In this document: in pieces, positions 1-9,058 of the stretch
Layout of the letters: each line of letters opens with the position of its first letter
Numbering within the stretch: position 1 is the stretch's first letter
Assembly (NCBI RefSeq): GCF_023062595.1
Contig: NZ_JALLAN010000008.1
Coordinates: 62,001 to 126,000, forward strand
DNA from: Arthrobacter rhizosphaerae
GTDB lineage: Bacteria > Actinomycetota > Actinomycetes > Actinomycetales > Micrococcaceae
Direction: 5' to 3'
DNA length: 64,000 bases
Notes under the pieces: model-generated
What the model saw: only the letters and a program-made list of their open reading frames with translations
What the model was told of the DNA's origin: nothing
Databases searched by the model: none
Program-made: the position numbers and the translations under genes

Positions 1-1
1 A

Positions 2-682
2 GACCTGGTCCCCGTGGCAACGATGAAACCGGGCCAGGGCTGGACTCTCCACTCGACTGACGAACCGCCGCGGCCGGGCACCTCGCTGGAGGACCTCGCC
101 TCACTGCGGACGCCTTTCCGTCCGCACGGAAGGGTAACGGCGGGTAACGCCGCCGGACTCAATGACGGCGCAACGGCAGCAATCCTCGCTTCGGCCGACG
201 CGGCCGAGGAACTGGGCCTGGCGGTAAAGATGCGGCTTGTGACCTACGCGTTCGCCGGCGTCGAGCCGGAGGTGATGGGCATCGGACCTGTCCCTGCCAC
301 TGAAAAGGCCCTCAAGAACGCAGGGTTGGGCATTGATGACATCGGGCTGTTCGAAATCAATGAGGCCTTCGCGGTGCAGGTCCTCAGTTTCCTGGACCAT
401 TTCGGCATCGACGACGACGACCCCCGGGTCAACCGCTACGGCGGTGCAATCGCCGTGGGTCACCCCTTGGCATCCTCCGGGGTCCGGCTCATGAACCAGC
501 TGGCACGCCAATTCGACGAGGACCACTCTGTCCGCTACGGCATGACCACCATGTGCATCGGTCTTGGCATGGGGGCCACGGTCATCTGGGAAAACCCCCA
601 TCACGCCGACTACAGCGGAACGCGTCCCGGCGCTGACGCCCACACTGATGAGACCACTACAGAGACTGGAGCCGCAGCATGA
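2..682 (+). CDS. fadA: Acetyl-CoA acyltransferase (thiolase), 5'-truncated
   Basis: The frame is open from the window edge, so only the C-terminal ~226 residues are present. They carry the thiolase C-terminal domain: an NAAGLNDGA stretch (about nt 142-170), the active-site His in GHPLASSG (about nt 459-482) and the catalytic Cys in CIGLGMG (about nt 554-575). Known role: the last step of beta-oxidation, CoA-dependent cleavage of 3-ketoacyl-CoA to acetyl-CoA. The stop overlaps the next start (ATGA, 679-682), so it is translationally coupled to the multifunctional oxidation gene, which is the usual FadA-FadB pairing. The call is secure; chain-length preference cannot be read. Confidence 0.93.
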   Translation, partial: DLVPVATMKPGQGWTLHSTDEPPRPGTSLEDLASLRTPFRPHGRVTAGNAAGLNDGATAAILASADAAEELGLAVKMRLVTYAFAGVEPEVMGIGPVPATEKALKNAGLGIDDIGLFEINEAFAVQVLSFLDHFGIDDDDPRVNRYGGAIAVGHPLASSGVRLMNQLARQFDEDHSVRYGMTTMCIGLGMGATVIWENPHHADYSGTRPGADAHTDETTTETGAAA

Positions 683-2868
683 GCGCCGCAGATTTCCGCA
701 AGCTTGCGGATCTTTTTCCGAACGAGACAGTTACCCACTCGTATGTCCAGGACATCCTGCTGCCGCCTGCAGCAGGAAAGGACGGAACCCCAGGCCAAAG
801 TCCTGGCACGTTCGCCCTCGTGACCCTCGATAACGGCCTCGACCACTCCAAGCCCACCACCCTCGGACCCAACACCCTGGTTGAGCTCGGTACTGTTCTT
901 GAGGGCCTCCGGGAGCGCGCAGCCCGCGGAGAGATCGTCGGCGTCGGGGTTACCGGAAAGCCGTACTACCTTGTGGCCGGCGCGGATCTCTCCGCCGTCA
1001 AATCCCTGGACAGCCGCGAACATGGATTGTGGATGGCCCAGCTGGGCCACGACGTTTACGCCACGCTGGCCAATCTGGGCGTCCCGAGCTTCGCCTTCAT
1101 CAATGGTGTGGCTTTGGGCGGCGGGCTTGAGATCGCCCTGCAATCGACCTACCGCACGGTTTCCACCGGTGCCGGCGCACTCGCGCTGCCGGAGGCCTTC
1201 ATCGGCCTGGTCCCTGGCTGGGGAGGGGTCTACGTCCTGCCGAGGCTCATCGGTCCGGAAAATGCCGTCAAGGTCATGATCGAGAACCCCCTCAGCAACA
1301 ATCGCAGCCTTTCCGGACCCGAGGCCTTCAAGCTGGGCGTCGCCGATGCGCTGTTCGAACCCGCCGACTTCGTGGAGCAGTCCGTAGCGTGGGCAGCCAA
1401 AGTCATCTCCGGTGAGGTCACTCCTGAGCGGTCCAACGCCGTCGATCCCTCTGACTCGGATGTTGCCCGCCGGTGGGAAGCCGCGGTGTCTGCAGGACGT
1501 TCTTTTGTGGAGGCCAAAACCTCCAACGCTTCCCCGGCGCCCGGCAAGGTCCTGGACATCATGGCAGCCAACCGGACTATGCAGCAGCAGGAATCGGCGG
1601 AGCTGGAATGCGATACGCTCGCGGACCTCATGCAGACCGATGAATTCCGGTCCACCGTCTACGCATTCCTGGATCTGGTGCAGAAGCGGTCCAAGCGCCC
1701 AGCCGGTGCTCCCGACCGGAAACTGGCCCGTCCCGTGACCAAGATCGGCGTGGTGGGTGCAGGGCTGATGGCGAGCCAACTGGCCCTGCTGTTCGCCCGT
1801 CAGCTCAAGGTGCCTGTTGTTATGACGGACATCGATCAGGCCAGAGTGGACAAGGGCGTGGGCTACGTCCACGCCGAAGTGGACAAACTGCTGGCAAAGA
1901 AGCGCATCAGTCCGGACGCGGCGAACCGTACCCGCGCCCTGGTGACCGGTTCCGTTTCCAAGGAAGCTTTCGCCGACGCCGATTTCGTCATCGAAGCCGT
2001 CTTTGAGGAACTCAACGTCAAGAAGCAGGTTTTTGCGGAAGTGGAGGCCATCGTCTCGCCGGACTGCATCCTTGCCACAAACACGTCTTCGCTGTCCGTC
2101 ACAGCCATGGCCGAGGACCTCCTGCATCCCGAGCGGCTGGTCGGTTTCCACTTCTTCAACCCGGTGGCCGTTATGCCGCTGCTGGAAATTGTCCGCGCGC
2201 CCAAGACCGACGACGCTGTGCTGGCCACCGCCTTCGAGCTCGCCAAGGGCCTGAAGAAGACTGCCGTGCTCGTCAAGGACGCGGCGGCCTTCGTGGTCAA
2301 TCGCATCCTCCTGCGCCTGATGGGCGAGGTGACCGCCGCCTTCGATGAGGGCACACCTGCCGACGTCGCTGACAATGCCCTGCGGCCCATGGGCTTCCCC
2401 ATGACTCCCTTCACCCTCGGGGCCATGGTGGGCCTGCCTGTGGCGCAACACGTCCAGGAATCGCTGCATGCAGCCTTCGGCGACCGGTTTGCCGTATCGC
2501 AGAACCTGCAGAAGCTCATCGACAACGGGATCAAGTCCATCTGGGCGCCAGGTTCGGAGAAGACGAGCCCCGACGGCAAGCCGGTCATCCCGGCAGAGAC
2601 GCTGGCTCTGATGTCCTTCGGCTCTTCCCCTTCCACTGCCGAGGAAGTCCTGCGCCGCACCCAGGACGCCCTTGCCGAGGAAATCGGGCTCATGCTTGCC
2701 GAAGGAGTGGTGGCAGGCCCGGAGGACATCGACCTGTGTGTCATCATGGGGGCCGGCTGGCCGATGTTCCTTGGCGGCATCACCCCGTATCTTGACCGGG
2801 TTGGCGCATCCGAGCGGGTCAACGGCAAGCGCTTCCTCGCGCCCGGGATCGCTTCCCGCCCCGCCTGA
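679..2868 (+). CDS. fadB: Multifunctional fatty-acid oxidation protein: enoyl-CoA hydratase / 3-hydroxyacyl-CoA dehydrogenase
   Basis: 729 aa, the usual FadB/FadJ size. The N-terminal crotonase half (~1-310) has the oxyanion-hole region VALGGGLEIAL and the acidic residue in LPEAFIG (~170). It is followed by a Rossmann NAD-binding fold with GVVGAGLM (~357-364), the dehydrogenase His in GFHFFNP (~491), and two C-terminal 3HCDH domains. It hydrates 2-enoyl-CoA and oxidises the 3-hydroxyacyl-CoA in cytosolic beta-oxidation. The ATG at 679 overlaps the thiolase stop by 4 bp, so the two form an operon. A strong hairpin follows. Identification is firm. Confidence 0.95.
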   Translation: MSAADFRKLADLFPNETVTHSYVQDILLPPAAGKDGTPGQSPGTFALVTLDNGLDHSKPTTLGPNTLVELGTVLEGLRERAARGEIVGVGVTGKPYYLVAGADLSAVKSLDSREHGLWMAQLGHDVYATLANLGVPSFAFINGVALGGGLEIALQSTYRTVSTGAGALALPEAFIGLVPGWGGVYVLPRLIGPENAVKVMIENPLSNNRSLSGPEAFKLGVADALFEPADFVEQSVAWAAKVISGEVTPERSNAVDPSDSDVARRWEAAVSAGRSFVEAKTSNASPAPGKVLDIMAANRTMQQQESAELECDTLADLMQTDEFRSTVYAFLDLVQKRSKRPAGAPDRKLARPVTKIGVVGAGLMASQLALLFARQLKVPVVMTDIDQARVDKGVGYVHAEVDKLLAKKRISPDAANRTRALVTGSVSKEAFADADFVIEAVFEELNVKKQVFAEVEAIVSPDCILATNTSSLSVTAMAEDLLHPERLVGFHFFNPVAVMPLLEIVRAPKTDDAVLATAFELAKGLKKTAVLVKDAAAFVVNRILLRLMGEVTAAFDEGTPADVADNALRPMGFPMTPFTLGAMVGLPVAQHVQESLHAAFGDRFAVSQNLQKLIDNGIKSIWAPGSEKTSPDGKPVIPAETLALMSFGSSPSTAEEVLRRTQDALAEEIGLMLAEGVVAGPEDIDLCVIMGAGWPMFLGGITPYLDRVGASERVNGKRFLAPGIASRPA

Positions 2869-2913
2869 CGCATCGCCTATGGCCATCGGGAGGACCGTTG
2901 GAGGACCGCGGAC

Positions 2914-2959
2914 GCAGGGTGGAAGGCTCCTCTAAGTATCCTGGAGCCTTCCACCCTGC
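2914..2959. terminator. Bidirectional hairpin terminator between convergent fadB and ecfA
   Basis: A perfect 17-bp inverted repeat (2914-2930 with 2943-2959) and a 12-nt loop. The ecfA stop codon lies in the loop, so the right arm is the last coding part of ecfA. There is no long U-tract, as is common in GC-rich actinobacteria. The position between two convergent operons supports termination on both strands. Confidence 0.8.
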
Positions 2960-4488
2960 AGCCTGAGCACGCGGTGGCCTACTGTCCTGGCATAGGCGAG
3001 ATCATGCGTGACGATCAGGACTGCAGCTCCGCGGAGGGTGACCGTGTCAAGGGCTGTTTGCAGGCGGGCAAGGCCGTGGCGGTCCAATCCCACCGTTGGT
3101 TCGTCCAGGGCGATGACAGCGGGCTGCCGGGCAAGCACCGTGGCCAGGGCCAGAAGGCGCTGGCCTGAAGCCGGCAGATCGTGGGGATGGGCGGAGGCAA
3201 CATGTGCCAGGCCAACGTCCTCCAACGCCTGGACGGCATGCGCCTCCGCTTCAGCACCAAACAGGCGGTCAAGCCCAAAACCGACTTCCCGCACCAGGGT
3301 CCGTTCGAACAGTTGGTCCCGCGGATGCTGGAAGAGCAGGCCGACATCCGCGGCGATGGCCCCGGTTGATTTTCCCCGGATGGGAAGTCCTGCCACCAAC
3401 ACTTCCCCGTGCTCAGGGCGTAGCAGCCCGTTGACGTGGCGCAGCAACGTGGATTTTCCCGCTCCGTTAGGACCCGTAATAGCCACAGTCTGGCCGGGTT
3501 CTACCTCGAGGTCCACCTCCGTCAGAACGGCACGCTGCGCCCCTTGCCCGGCAGGCAGGGAATACGTGACGTTCCGGAAACTCAGGCTGGACTCTCCGGT
3601 TCCGGCTCCCGAGGAAACCTTGTTCGAGGCCGCGGCGCTCCCGGATACCGGTTCCGGGGCGGTCGCTTCAGGACGGTAACGTCCGTGGCGCACTGCCTCC
3701 GACGGCACCACTACGCCCGACTCGGCCAGGCCCCTGCTGAGCAGCACGTCAGCCGGCGTCCCCTGGGCGGTCACCGTACCGCCGTCGAGCACCATGCAGT
3801 GTGTTGCCTGGCTGAAAAGGAGGCCCGCCACTTGTCCGAGATGGACGACGGCGGCCCCCCGGGCAACCAGCCCCGCGATGAGGTCCCGAATCAGTTCGGC
3901 GCCCTCGCCATCCAAGGAGGACAAGGGATCATCCAGGATGAGGACGGCCGGGTCGGTGACCACACAGCAGGCGATGGCGAGGCGCCGCAGCTCGCCTCCC
4001 GAAAGGCTCCCCGGGTCCCTGTCGAGCAAGGGGGAAAGACCTGTTTTCGAGGCCACGTCAGCTACCCGACGGTGCATGCTGTCGCGATTCATGCCGCGGT
4101 TTTCCAGCCCGAATGCGAGTTCCTCCGCCACTGTGGAGCGGATCCCGGAAAGCATGGCAGCGGCGTCCTGGGACACATAGCCCACGTGCCTGGACCAGGC
4201 TGCCGGACTGATCCTGGGATCGTCCTCGGTACCGGCGAAGTCAAGGCGTTGGGCGCCGTTGGGGACGCCGTCACCGCTCAGCGACAACCGTCCCCTCAGC
4301 TGACCATCAGCGCTTCGGAGCCAGCCTGCAAGCAGCCTGCCGAGCGTTGATTTGCCGCTGCCGGCCCCGCCCAGCACACACGCCAGCGTTCCAGGCTGCA
4401 CCGCGAGGCCTACGCCGTGCACCGCCGGTGCTGTCTCCCCATGGAAACTGAAACTTTCGATGTATGCGTCAAGAACCGGCGTCGTCAT
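2932..4488 (-). CDS. ecfA: ECF transporter energising ATPase, two ABC domains fused (EcfA-type)
   Basis: 518 aa from the ATG at 4488, which overlaps the ecfT stop (ATGA); the open frame extends further upstream but this start fits the operon. NBD1: Walker A GGAGSGKST (~40-48), signature LSGGE (~162-166), Walker B LILDDP (~183-188, Asp where the catalytic Glu is expected), His ~216. NBD2: Walker A GPNGAGKST (~339-347), signature region LPASGQR (438-444) instead of LSGGQ, Walker B IALDEP (~459-464), H-loop His ~495. NBD1 Walker sites and the NBD2 signature would face each other, so one composite ATP site looks degenerate and the other canonical. It couples ATP hydrolysis to uptake through EcfT and the S component encoded upstream. 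Confidence 0.92.
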   Translation of the reverse strand: MTTPVLDAYIESFSFHGETAPAVHGVGLAVQPGTLACVLGGAGSGKSTLGRLLAGWLRSADGQLRGRLSLSGDGVPNGAQRLDFAGTEDDPRISPAAWSRHVGYVSQDAAAMLSGIRSTVAEELAFGLENRGMNRDSMHRRVADVASKTGLSPLLDRDPGSLSGGELRRLAIACCVVTDPAVLILDDPLSSLDGEGAELIRDLIAGLVARGAAVVHLGQVAGLLFSQATHCMVLDGGTVTAQGTPADVLLSRGLAESGVVVPSEAVRHGRYRPEATAPEPVSGSAAASNKVSSGAGTGESSLSFRNVTYSLPAGQGAQRAVLTEVDLEVEPGQTVAITGPNGAGKSTLLRHVNGLLRPEHGEVLVAGLPIRGKSTGAIAADVGLLFQHPRDQLFERTLVREVGFGLDRLFGAEAEAHAVQALEDVGLAHVASAHPHDLPASGQRLLALATVLARQPAVIALDEPTVGLDRHGLARLQTALDTVTLRGAAVLIVTHDLAYARTVGHRVLRLQGGRLQDT

Positions 4489-5267
4489 GCGTTTCCTGCC
4501 GACAGCGAAGGAAGAACCGGCACACCAAACCAGGAAGCACACAGCCTCAGGATCACCGCCGCCGCAGCCAGCCCCAGAACTGCACGGCGGAATGTGCGCT
4601 GCCCCCGTGAATCGGCCACCTCACGATACGTGCTGCGGGGGCCCGGAGAACTGAATCCACGCGCATCCAAGGCGTGGGCCCGTTCGGCTGCCTCCTGGAT
4701 GAGTGCCAGGACCAACGGAACCATCTGCAAACGTGCAGCGGCCACGCGCTGCAGCAGGCTGCCGCCCAGGACCAGCCCACGGGCTTCCTGGGCCTGCCGG
4801 ATCCTGCTCAACTGATCCGTGATGGCAGGAGCCAGTGTGAGAGTGGAAGCCAGAACGTAGCCGAACTGCGGCGGGATCCTGCGGGTGGTCATCATTGCTA
4901 CAAGATCAGCAACGTTAACCACGAATGAAAACAGCAGCAGCACCAGAACGCAGGCAGTGGTGCGCGTTCCCATCTCAAGGGCGAAGGCAAGCCCCTCGAC
5001 TGTGATGCGGGCCGGCCCCCATCCCGCCAGGACGATGCGGCCCTCCGGAAAAAACAGTCCGTGCAGCACCAGCAGGGAAAACCAGAGCGGCAAGAGGATG
5101 ACAGCGGAGGCAGCGAGGACCCGGCGCATAACCCCGGCACCCGTGCCTGCAGCGAGCACAGCCGCCGCTACGGCAACGGACACGGGCCAGTTCGAGGCAG
5201 CCATCGTGAGGGCGATGGCAGCGCCGGAAGCGGCGAGGGTGGTGAGCGGATTGAGGCGGGAAAGCAC
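4485..5267 (-). CDS. ecfT: ECF transporter transmembrane coupling protein EcfT
   Basis: 260 aa with about five hydrophobic segments. The cytoplasmic region has AQEARGL (~160) and HALDARGF (~203), matching the two Ala-Arg-Gly coupling motifs by which EcfT proteins contact the ATPases. Known role: the scaffold linking the S component to the ATPase dimer. It starts 3 bp after the S-component stop and overlaps the ATPase start by 4 bp, so the three genes form one transcript. Identification is secure. Confidence 0.9.
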   Translation of the reverse strand: MLSRLNPLTTLAASGAAIALTMAASNWPVSVAVAAAVLAAGTGAGVMRRVLAASAVILLPLWFSLLVLHGLFFPEGRIVLAGWGPARITVEGLAFALEMGTRTTACVLVLLLFSFVVNVADLVAMMTTRRIPPQFGYVLASTLTLAPAITDQLSRIRQAQEARGLVLGGSLLQRVAAARLQMVPLVLALIQEAAERAHALDARGFSSPGPRSTYREVADSRGQRTFRRAVLGLAAAAVILRLCASWFGVPVLPSLSAGNA

Positions 5268-5270
5268 GGG

Positions 5271-6089
5271 CTAGGAAGCGGCTGCCGGGTCCTTGCCTGC
5301 GAGGACGTTGAAGCGCCGCACAAACGGGAAGCGGAAAGTGGCCCGGCGCGGAAGTGCGTACACCAGCAGGGCGGCGATCGCGAACACAATGGCTTTATCC
5401 ATCGGGTCAGAGATCAGGGCCTGCTTGGTGATCGCCGCGAGGAGGGTGTCCCCCATGGCGCGGAAAGCGCTGACAATGGCGCCTGTCCCGGCTCCGGAAG
5501 TGCCGCCGAAAACAAAGGCCGCAATGGGAGCCGAGACCACTCCGGCGATGATGCCGGTGGCGAACCCTGCAACCGGAGCCAGGTAGAAGCGGCGGAACAA
5601 ACCGTAACGGGCCGCCATGCCGGCCAGGAAACCAATGAGGGCCGCTCCTGCGGCGAACGGCAGGACGGTCGGGTTGAAGAACGACCATACGATGCTGCTC
5701 AGGGCCCCCGTGGCAGCTCCGGCCGCTGGTCCCGCCAGGACGGCTATCAGTACGGTGCCGATTGCGTCGAAGTAGAAAGGCAGGCCCGTGGTGCCCATGA
5801 TCTGGCCCAAGGCAATGTTCAGGACCAGCGCAACCGGGATGAGGACCAGCGTGGATGTGGGCAGGGTCGGGAGCACGCCCAGGATCAGGAGAATCGCACC
5901 GAGAAGGAAACCGCCCAAGGCCACGAGGGTGGAGGCGCTCCCCACACCGTTGGTGATATCCGCCGGCTGGGCAAGGACCAGGAAAATAAAGGTGGCCGCG
6001 ATGGAAGCGGCACCCAGAAGCTCAAGCAGGCGGCGTTTTTTGTCCGCCGCCGCGCCAGGAGCGGGAAGAGTGAGGGACTGCTGCGACAT
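5271..6089 (-). CDS. ECF transporter S component (substrate-binding membrane protein)
   Basis: 272 aa from the ATG at 6089 (MSQQSL); the open frame extends to 6146, but the extra residues look like untranslated leader. About six hydrophobic helices run from ~25 to ~250, with a basic C-terminus (RRATFRFPFVRRF), which fits the S-component fold. No family motif lets me name the substrate. Context is the only clue: the gene sits between EcfT and a nucleoside hydrolase, which suggests nucleosides or a related ribosylated compound (inference). A vitamin or a purine/pyrimidine precursor is equally possible. Confidence 0.82.
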   Translation of the reverse strand: MSQQSLTLPAPGAAADKKRRLLELLGAASIAATFIFLVLAQPADITNGVGSASTLVALGGFLLGAILLILGVLPTLPTSTLVLIPVALVLNIALGQIMGTTGLPFYFDAIGTVLIAVLAGPAAGAATGALSSIVWSFFNPTVLPFAAGAALIGFLAGMAARYGLFRRFYLAPVAGFATGIIAGVVSAPIAAFVFGGTSGAGTGAIVSAFRAMGDTLLAAITKQALISDPMDKAIVFAIAALLVYALPRRATFRFPFVRRFNVLAGKDPAAAS

Positions 6090-6154
6090 GGTGGTTCCTT
6101 TGGCTGGGGCCGTACGCAGGGATTTCCCGGTACTGGCAGGGCACAACGATCCGC

Positions 6155-7204
6155 CTATGTCACCTCGGCGCGGGTACCATGATACCGGCTGGCCGCCAGC
6201 CGGCCCACGGAATTAATCAGCTCATCGAAGCACTGCTCGGGGTTGTTGGCTGAAACAATGCGGGCGTTCGGCGGCTGGCCCCAGATGCCCCTGAAATCCG
6301 CCACCGTGGTGCCCATCAGCAACGGGGAATCAGTTTCAACATGAACGGTGGCCAGCCTGGTGCTGAACTCTGTCCGTCCAACCGCCACCGCTGCGGCGAA
6401 AGCATCGTGCATGTGGGAGATGAAACCCTGGTCATAGAGGCGGTGGAACTCCATATAGAAGCGGATGGCGTCTGACAAGCACGCCACAAGTGGATTGGCT
6501 GACTTGCTGCGTTGGCCCTCCGGCTGCTCCGGCAGTACCAGTTCCGGCTCATGCACCCCGGCGGCTTCCCCCAAACGCCGGACGTGCTCGGGGCGCATCT
6601 CAATCCGTTCGGTGGACTCGAGGGCGCAGACTATCGGCAGCTTGTCCTGGGCAACGCCCCGGTAGGCAGCGAAGACCTCCTTGGCCGCCTGCGGGTCCAC
6701 CGAGACGTTCCATTCGGCGGTGGGCGTGGTGTTTCCCTGATAGTTGAAGCATCCGCCCATGATCACCAGGCCTTTGAGCAGGCGGGGCAGCTCCGGCTCG
6801 CGGCGCAGGGCCAGCGCAAAGTTTGTCAGCGGTCCGGTGATAAGGCCGGTGATCTCGCCAGGATGGGCGCGCACCTCCTCAACCCAGATATCCACAGCGT
6901 GCCGTTCAGAGATCTTCCGGTGTGGAGCAGGCAGCACAGCGTAGCCCATCCCCTGCGGGCCGTGAGTCTCTTCGGTGGTGCGGAGCGGGATCTCCAAGGG
7001 AACCTCCGCGCCGATGGCAACCTCGATGTCCGCGGCCCCGCAAAGTTCGAGCAGTGCGAGGTTGTTTAAGGCCACCTGGCGGGCCCCGACGTTTCCGGCG
7101 GTGCAGGTGATGGCCCGGATGTGGACTTCAGGACGGGACAGCAGGTAAACGAGTGCCAATGCGTCATCGATGCCGGTGTCAACGTCCACCAGGAGTTGCT
7201 GCAT
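6155..7204 (-). CDS. Nucleoside hydrolase (inosine/uridine-preferring family)
   Basis: 349 aa. The N-terminal DVDTGIDDALAL (~7-18) is the calcium-binding Asp cluster of this family (usually DTDPGIDD), and NVSVDPQAA (~165) and HMHDAF (~263) match the distal binding motifs. Members hydrolyse the N-glycosidic bond of ribonucleosides to base and ribose. The start shares one base with the stop of the upstream aldo/keto reductase (TGATG) and the ECF genes follow, so salvage of an imported nucleoside is the simplest reading. Base specificity cannot be read. Confidence 0.9.
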   Translation of the reverse strand: MQQLLVDVDTGIDDALALVYLLSRPEVHIRAITCTAGNVGARQVALNNLALLELCGAADIEVAIGAEVPLEIPLRTTEETHGPQGMGYAVLPAPHRKISERHAVDIWVEEVRAHPGEITGLITGPLTNFALALRREPELPRLLKGLVIMGGCFNYQGNTTPTAEWNVSVDPQAAKEVFAAYRGVAQDKLPIVCALESTERIEMRPEHVRRLGEAAGVHEPELVLPEQPEGQRSKSANPLVACLSDAIRFYMEFHRLYDQGFISHMHDAFAAAVAVGRTEFSTRLATVHVETDSPLLMGTTVADFRGIWGQPPNARIVSANNPEQCFDELINSVGRLAASRYHGTRAEVT

Positions 7205-8181
7205 CAGAAGAGGGCGACCTTCGGCGTGAGCGGGAAAATATCGTCCAGTTCAGCGCGTTCCCCGTCTGTGGGGACCCAGGCCACAGCTGCGGCGTTCTCG
7301 CGGACCTGTTCAGGCCGGGTGGCACCCGCGATCACGCTTGCCACGCGCGGCTGCGCCGCCAACCATGAGAACGCAACCTGGACTTCTGTGAGGTTTCGTT
7401 CCGCGGCAAACATGCTGAATCTGCTGAGCTGGTCCCAGTCCGCCTCGTGAACCAGGTGGGTCCGGGTATGGCTCAGGCGTGAACCCTCCGGCGCGTTGCC
7501 AGGACTGTACTTTCCGGTGAGGAGGCCGTTGGCCAGGGGGAAATAGGGCAGCACGCCGAGGCCCAGGGCCTTCGCGGACGGGATGACCTCGAGCTCGGCT
7601 CTCCGGTCCAGCAGGTTGTAGTGGTTCTGGGTGGAGATGAAGCGCGCTCCGCCCAGGCTCCGTGCCACGTATTCGGCCTGGGCAATCTGCCAGCCGGCCA
7701 TGTTGGAGTGGCCGATGTACCGCACCTTGCCGCTTGTGACGAGGTGGTCCAAGGCAGCAAGGGTCTCTTCAATGGGCGTGAGCGGATCCGGGGTGTGGTA
7801 CTGGTAGAGGTCGATCCAGTCCGTCCCGAGCCTGCGGAGGGAAGCCTCTGCCGCCTGGATGATGTAACGGCGCGAGCCCCGGGCACCGAAGTCGTTGCCG
7901 TTGGCGCCCCGCATGTCCAGACCGAATTTGGTGGCGACTATGGCGTCGTTCCGCCGGCCGGCCAGGGCTTTGCCCAACATCGTCTCGCTGAGGCCGGGAT
8001 CCCGACCATAGACGTCCGCGACATCGAAAAGGGTGATCCCGGCGTCGAGCGCGGCATGAACGACGGCGTCTGTTGCCTCTTGGGATTCGGTCAGGGTGTT
8101 TGCCCGGCCCAGATTATTGCAGCCAAGCCCCACGACGGAGACAGTGAGTCCGGAGGTTCCAAGCCGGCGATATTGAGTCAT
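7204..8181 (-). CDS. Aldo/keto reductase
   Basis: 325 aa TIM-barrel oxidoreductase. DVADVYG (~52-58) carries the catalytic Asp/Tyr, and Lys (ATKFG, ~85) and His (QYHTPD, ~127) complete the expected tetrad. The C-terminal part binds NADPH in this family. It is most similar to the YghZ/Tas-like subgroup that reduces aldehydes or ketones. It is the first gene of the operon running through the nucleoside hydrolase and ECF transporter, so its substrate may be a sugar or aldehyde from that pathway (inference only). Confidence 0.88.
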   Translation of the reverse strand: MTQYRRLGTSGLTVSVVGLGCNNLGRANTLTESQEATDAVVHAALDAGITLFDVADVYGRDPGLSETMLGKALAGRRNDAIVATKFGLDMRGANGNDFGARGSRRYIIQAAEASLRRLGTDWIDLYQYHTPDPLTPIEETLAALDHLVTSGKVRYIGHSNMAGWQIAQAEYVARSLGGARFISTQNHYNLLDRRAELEVIPSAKALGLGVLPYFPLANGLLTGKYSPGNAPEGSRLSHTRTHLVHEADWDQLSRFSMFAAERNLTEVQVAFSWLAAQPRVASVIAGATRPEQVRENAAAVAWVPTDGERAELDDIFPLTPKVALF

Positions 8182-8236
8182 GAATTCACCCTATAACGCC
8201 TGCACGGACGCCCGCCCAAGGTATGGCTACGGGTGT

Positions 8237-8464
8237 TCAGCCCGTTTGGCGGGAAGGGAACGTCAGTCCGTGCTCATCCATTGCGTCTTCCAGTTGGGCC
8301 ATAGTCTTGACGCCCATCCCGTGCAGTTTTGTCAGGTCCGTATGACCGAACTGCACTACCTGCTCCAGGGTTACCACTCCCGCGTGGGCGAGGGCCCTTC
8401 GTGCCGGGGCACCGATGCCCTGAGGCAGTGGTGTGTGGCCTGGTTGGATGGATTTTGGCGTCAT
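8237..8464 (-). CDS. Small helix-hairpin-helix DNA-binding-like protein
   Basis: 75 aa. The whole protein resembles a tandem HhH unit like the RNA polymerase alpha C-terminal domain or DNA ligase HhH: GIGAPARRALAHAG (~16-29) and LHGMGVKTMAQL (~47-58) are the Gly-turn hairpins, followed by a helix. It is probably a small nucleic-acid-binding protein. It lies alone between the aldo/keto reductase and an uncharacterised gene on the same strand. The specific role is unknown. Confidence 0.72.
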   Translation of the reverse strand: MTPKSIQPGHTPLPQGIGAPARRALAHAGVVTLEQVVQFGHTDLTKLHGMGVKTMAQLEDAMDEHGLTFPSRQTG

Positions 8465-8497
8465 AACAGATCCCTTCCAGTGGTTTGATACCCCCTA

Positions 8498-9058
8498 TTA
8501 GAGGGTAAAGCCCGAAGCCGGTTTGGGCGAGTGCTTGAGCCTGAAAGCTTCCGGATCGGTGAAGGGGGCCGCCCCGATGCTGAGCTTGGTGAAGTCCAGG
8601 TCTTCCCCGCGAATGCATACTTTGATGGCATTTACGGCTTTGTTGACATCGGGACACAGGCAGAAAATATTAAGCTTCGAGTCCCCGAATTCTGACCGGT
8701 CAACAATGCCGAGCCCCCTCCAGGCCAGGTGGCTGATGAGCGCGTCCTTGGCCTTCTCCTCGAGATACCGGTCCCGGTCGGTGCCATCCTTGGTCTTGAG
8801 GGCATATTGTGCCACCACCCAGAACTGCTCCTCGTCGGGGATTTCTGCGTACCCGTCCTCTGCGCATTGAGCGGCGAAGGCTGCCATAAGCCCCTCTGCT
8901 GCCTCGGCGTCGGCGACGTCGGTCTCTTCGGTTTTGCTCTGGTGGCCAACCACGCCGTAGTTCATGACCAGCTGGCTGTAGTCTTCATCGAACCAGGCCT
9001 CCCTGAAATTCAGGATTCCCTCGTCGTCGCGCTTGTAAACCCGGATGATTCCGCTCAT
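8498..9058 (-). CDS. Uncharacterised protein coupled to a DUF402 gene
   Basis: 186 aa from the ATG at 9058, which overlaps the stop of the next upstream gene (ATGA, 9055-9058); a longer frame reaches 9079. The protein is acidic and soluble, with no signal peptide or membrane segment. The N-terminus (GIIRVYKRDDEG) is beta-rich and faintly like a WGR-type domain, but I do not recognise the family with confidence. It has an aromatic, charged mid-part (EEQFWVVAQYALK). Translational coupling to the DUF402 protein suggests a shared job. Confidence 0.7.
   Translation of the reverse strand: MSGIIRVYKRDDEGILNFREAWFDEDYSQLVMNYGVVGHQSKTEETDVADAEAAEGLMAAFAAQCAEDGYAEIPDEEQFWVVAQYALKTKDGTDRDRYLEEKAKDALISHLAWRGLGIVDRSEFGDSKLNIFCLCPDVNKAVNAIKVCIRGEDLDFTKLSIGAAPFTDPEAFRLKHSPKPASGFTL

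Noticed and set aside
610..2886. Long minus-strand open frame opposite fadB (758 aa)
   Set aside because: Antisense shadow of a firmly identified gene; GC-rich third-position bias keeps it open and its residues resemble no family.
3499..3518. TTCTAC half-site in ecfA
   Set aside because: Inside coding sequence and lacks the second GTAGAA arm.
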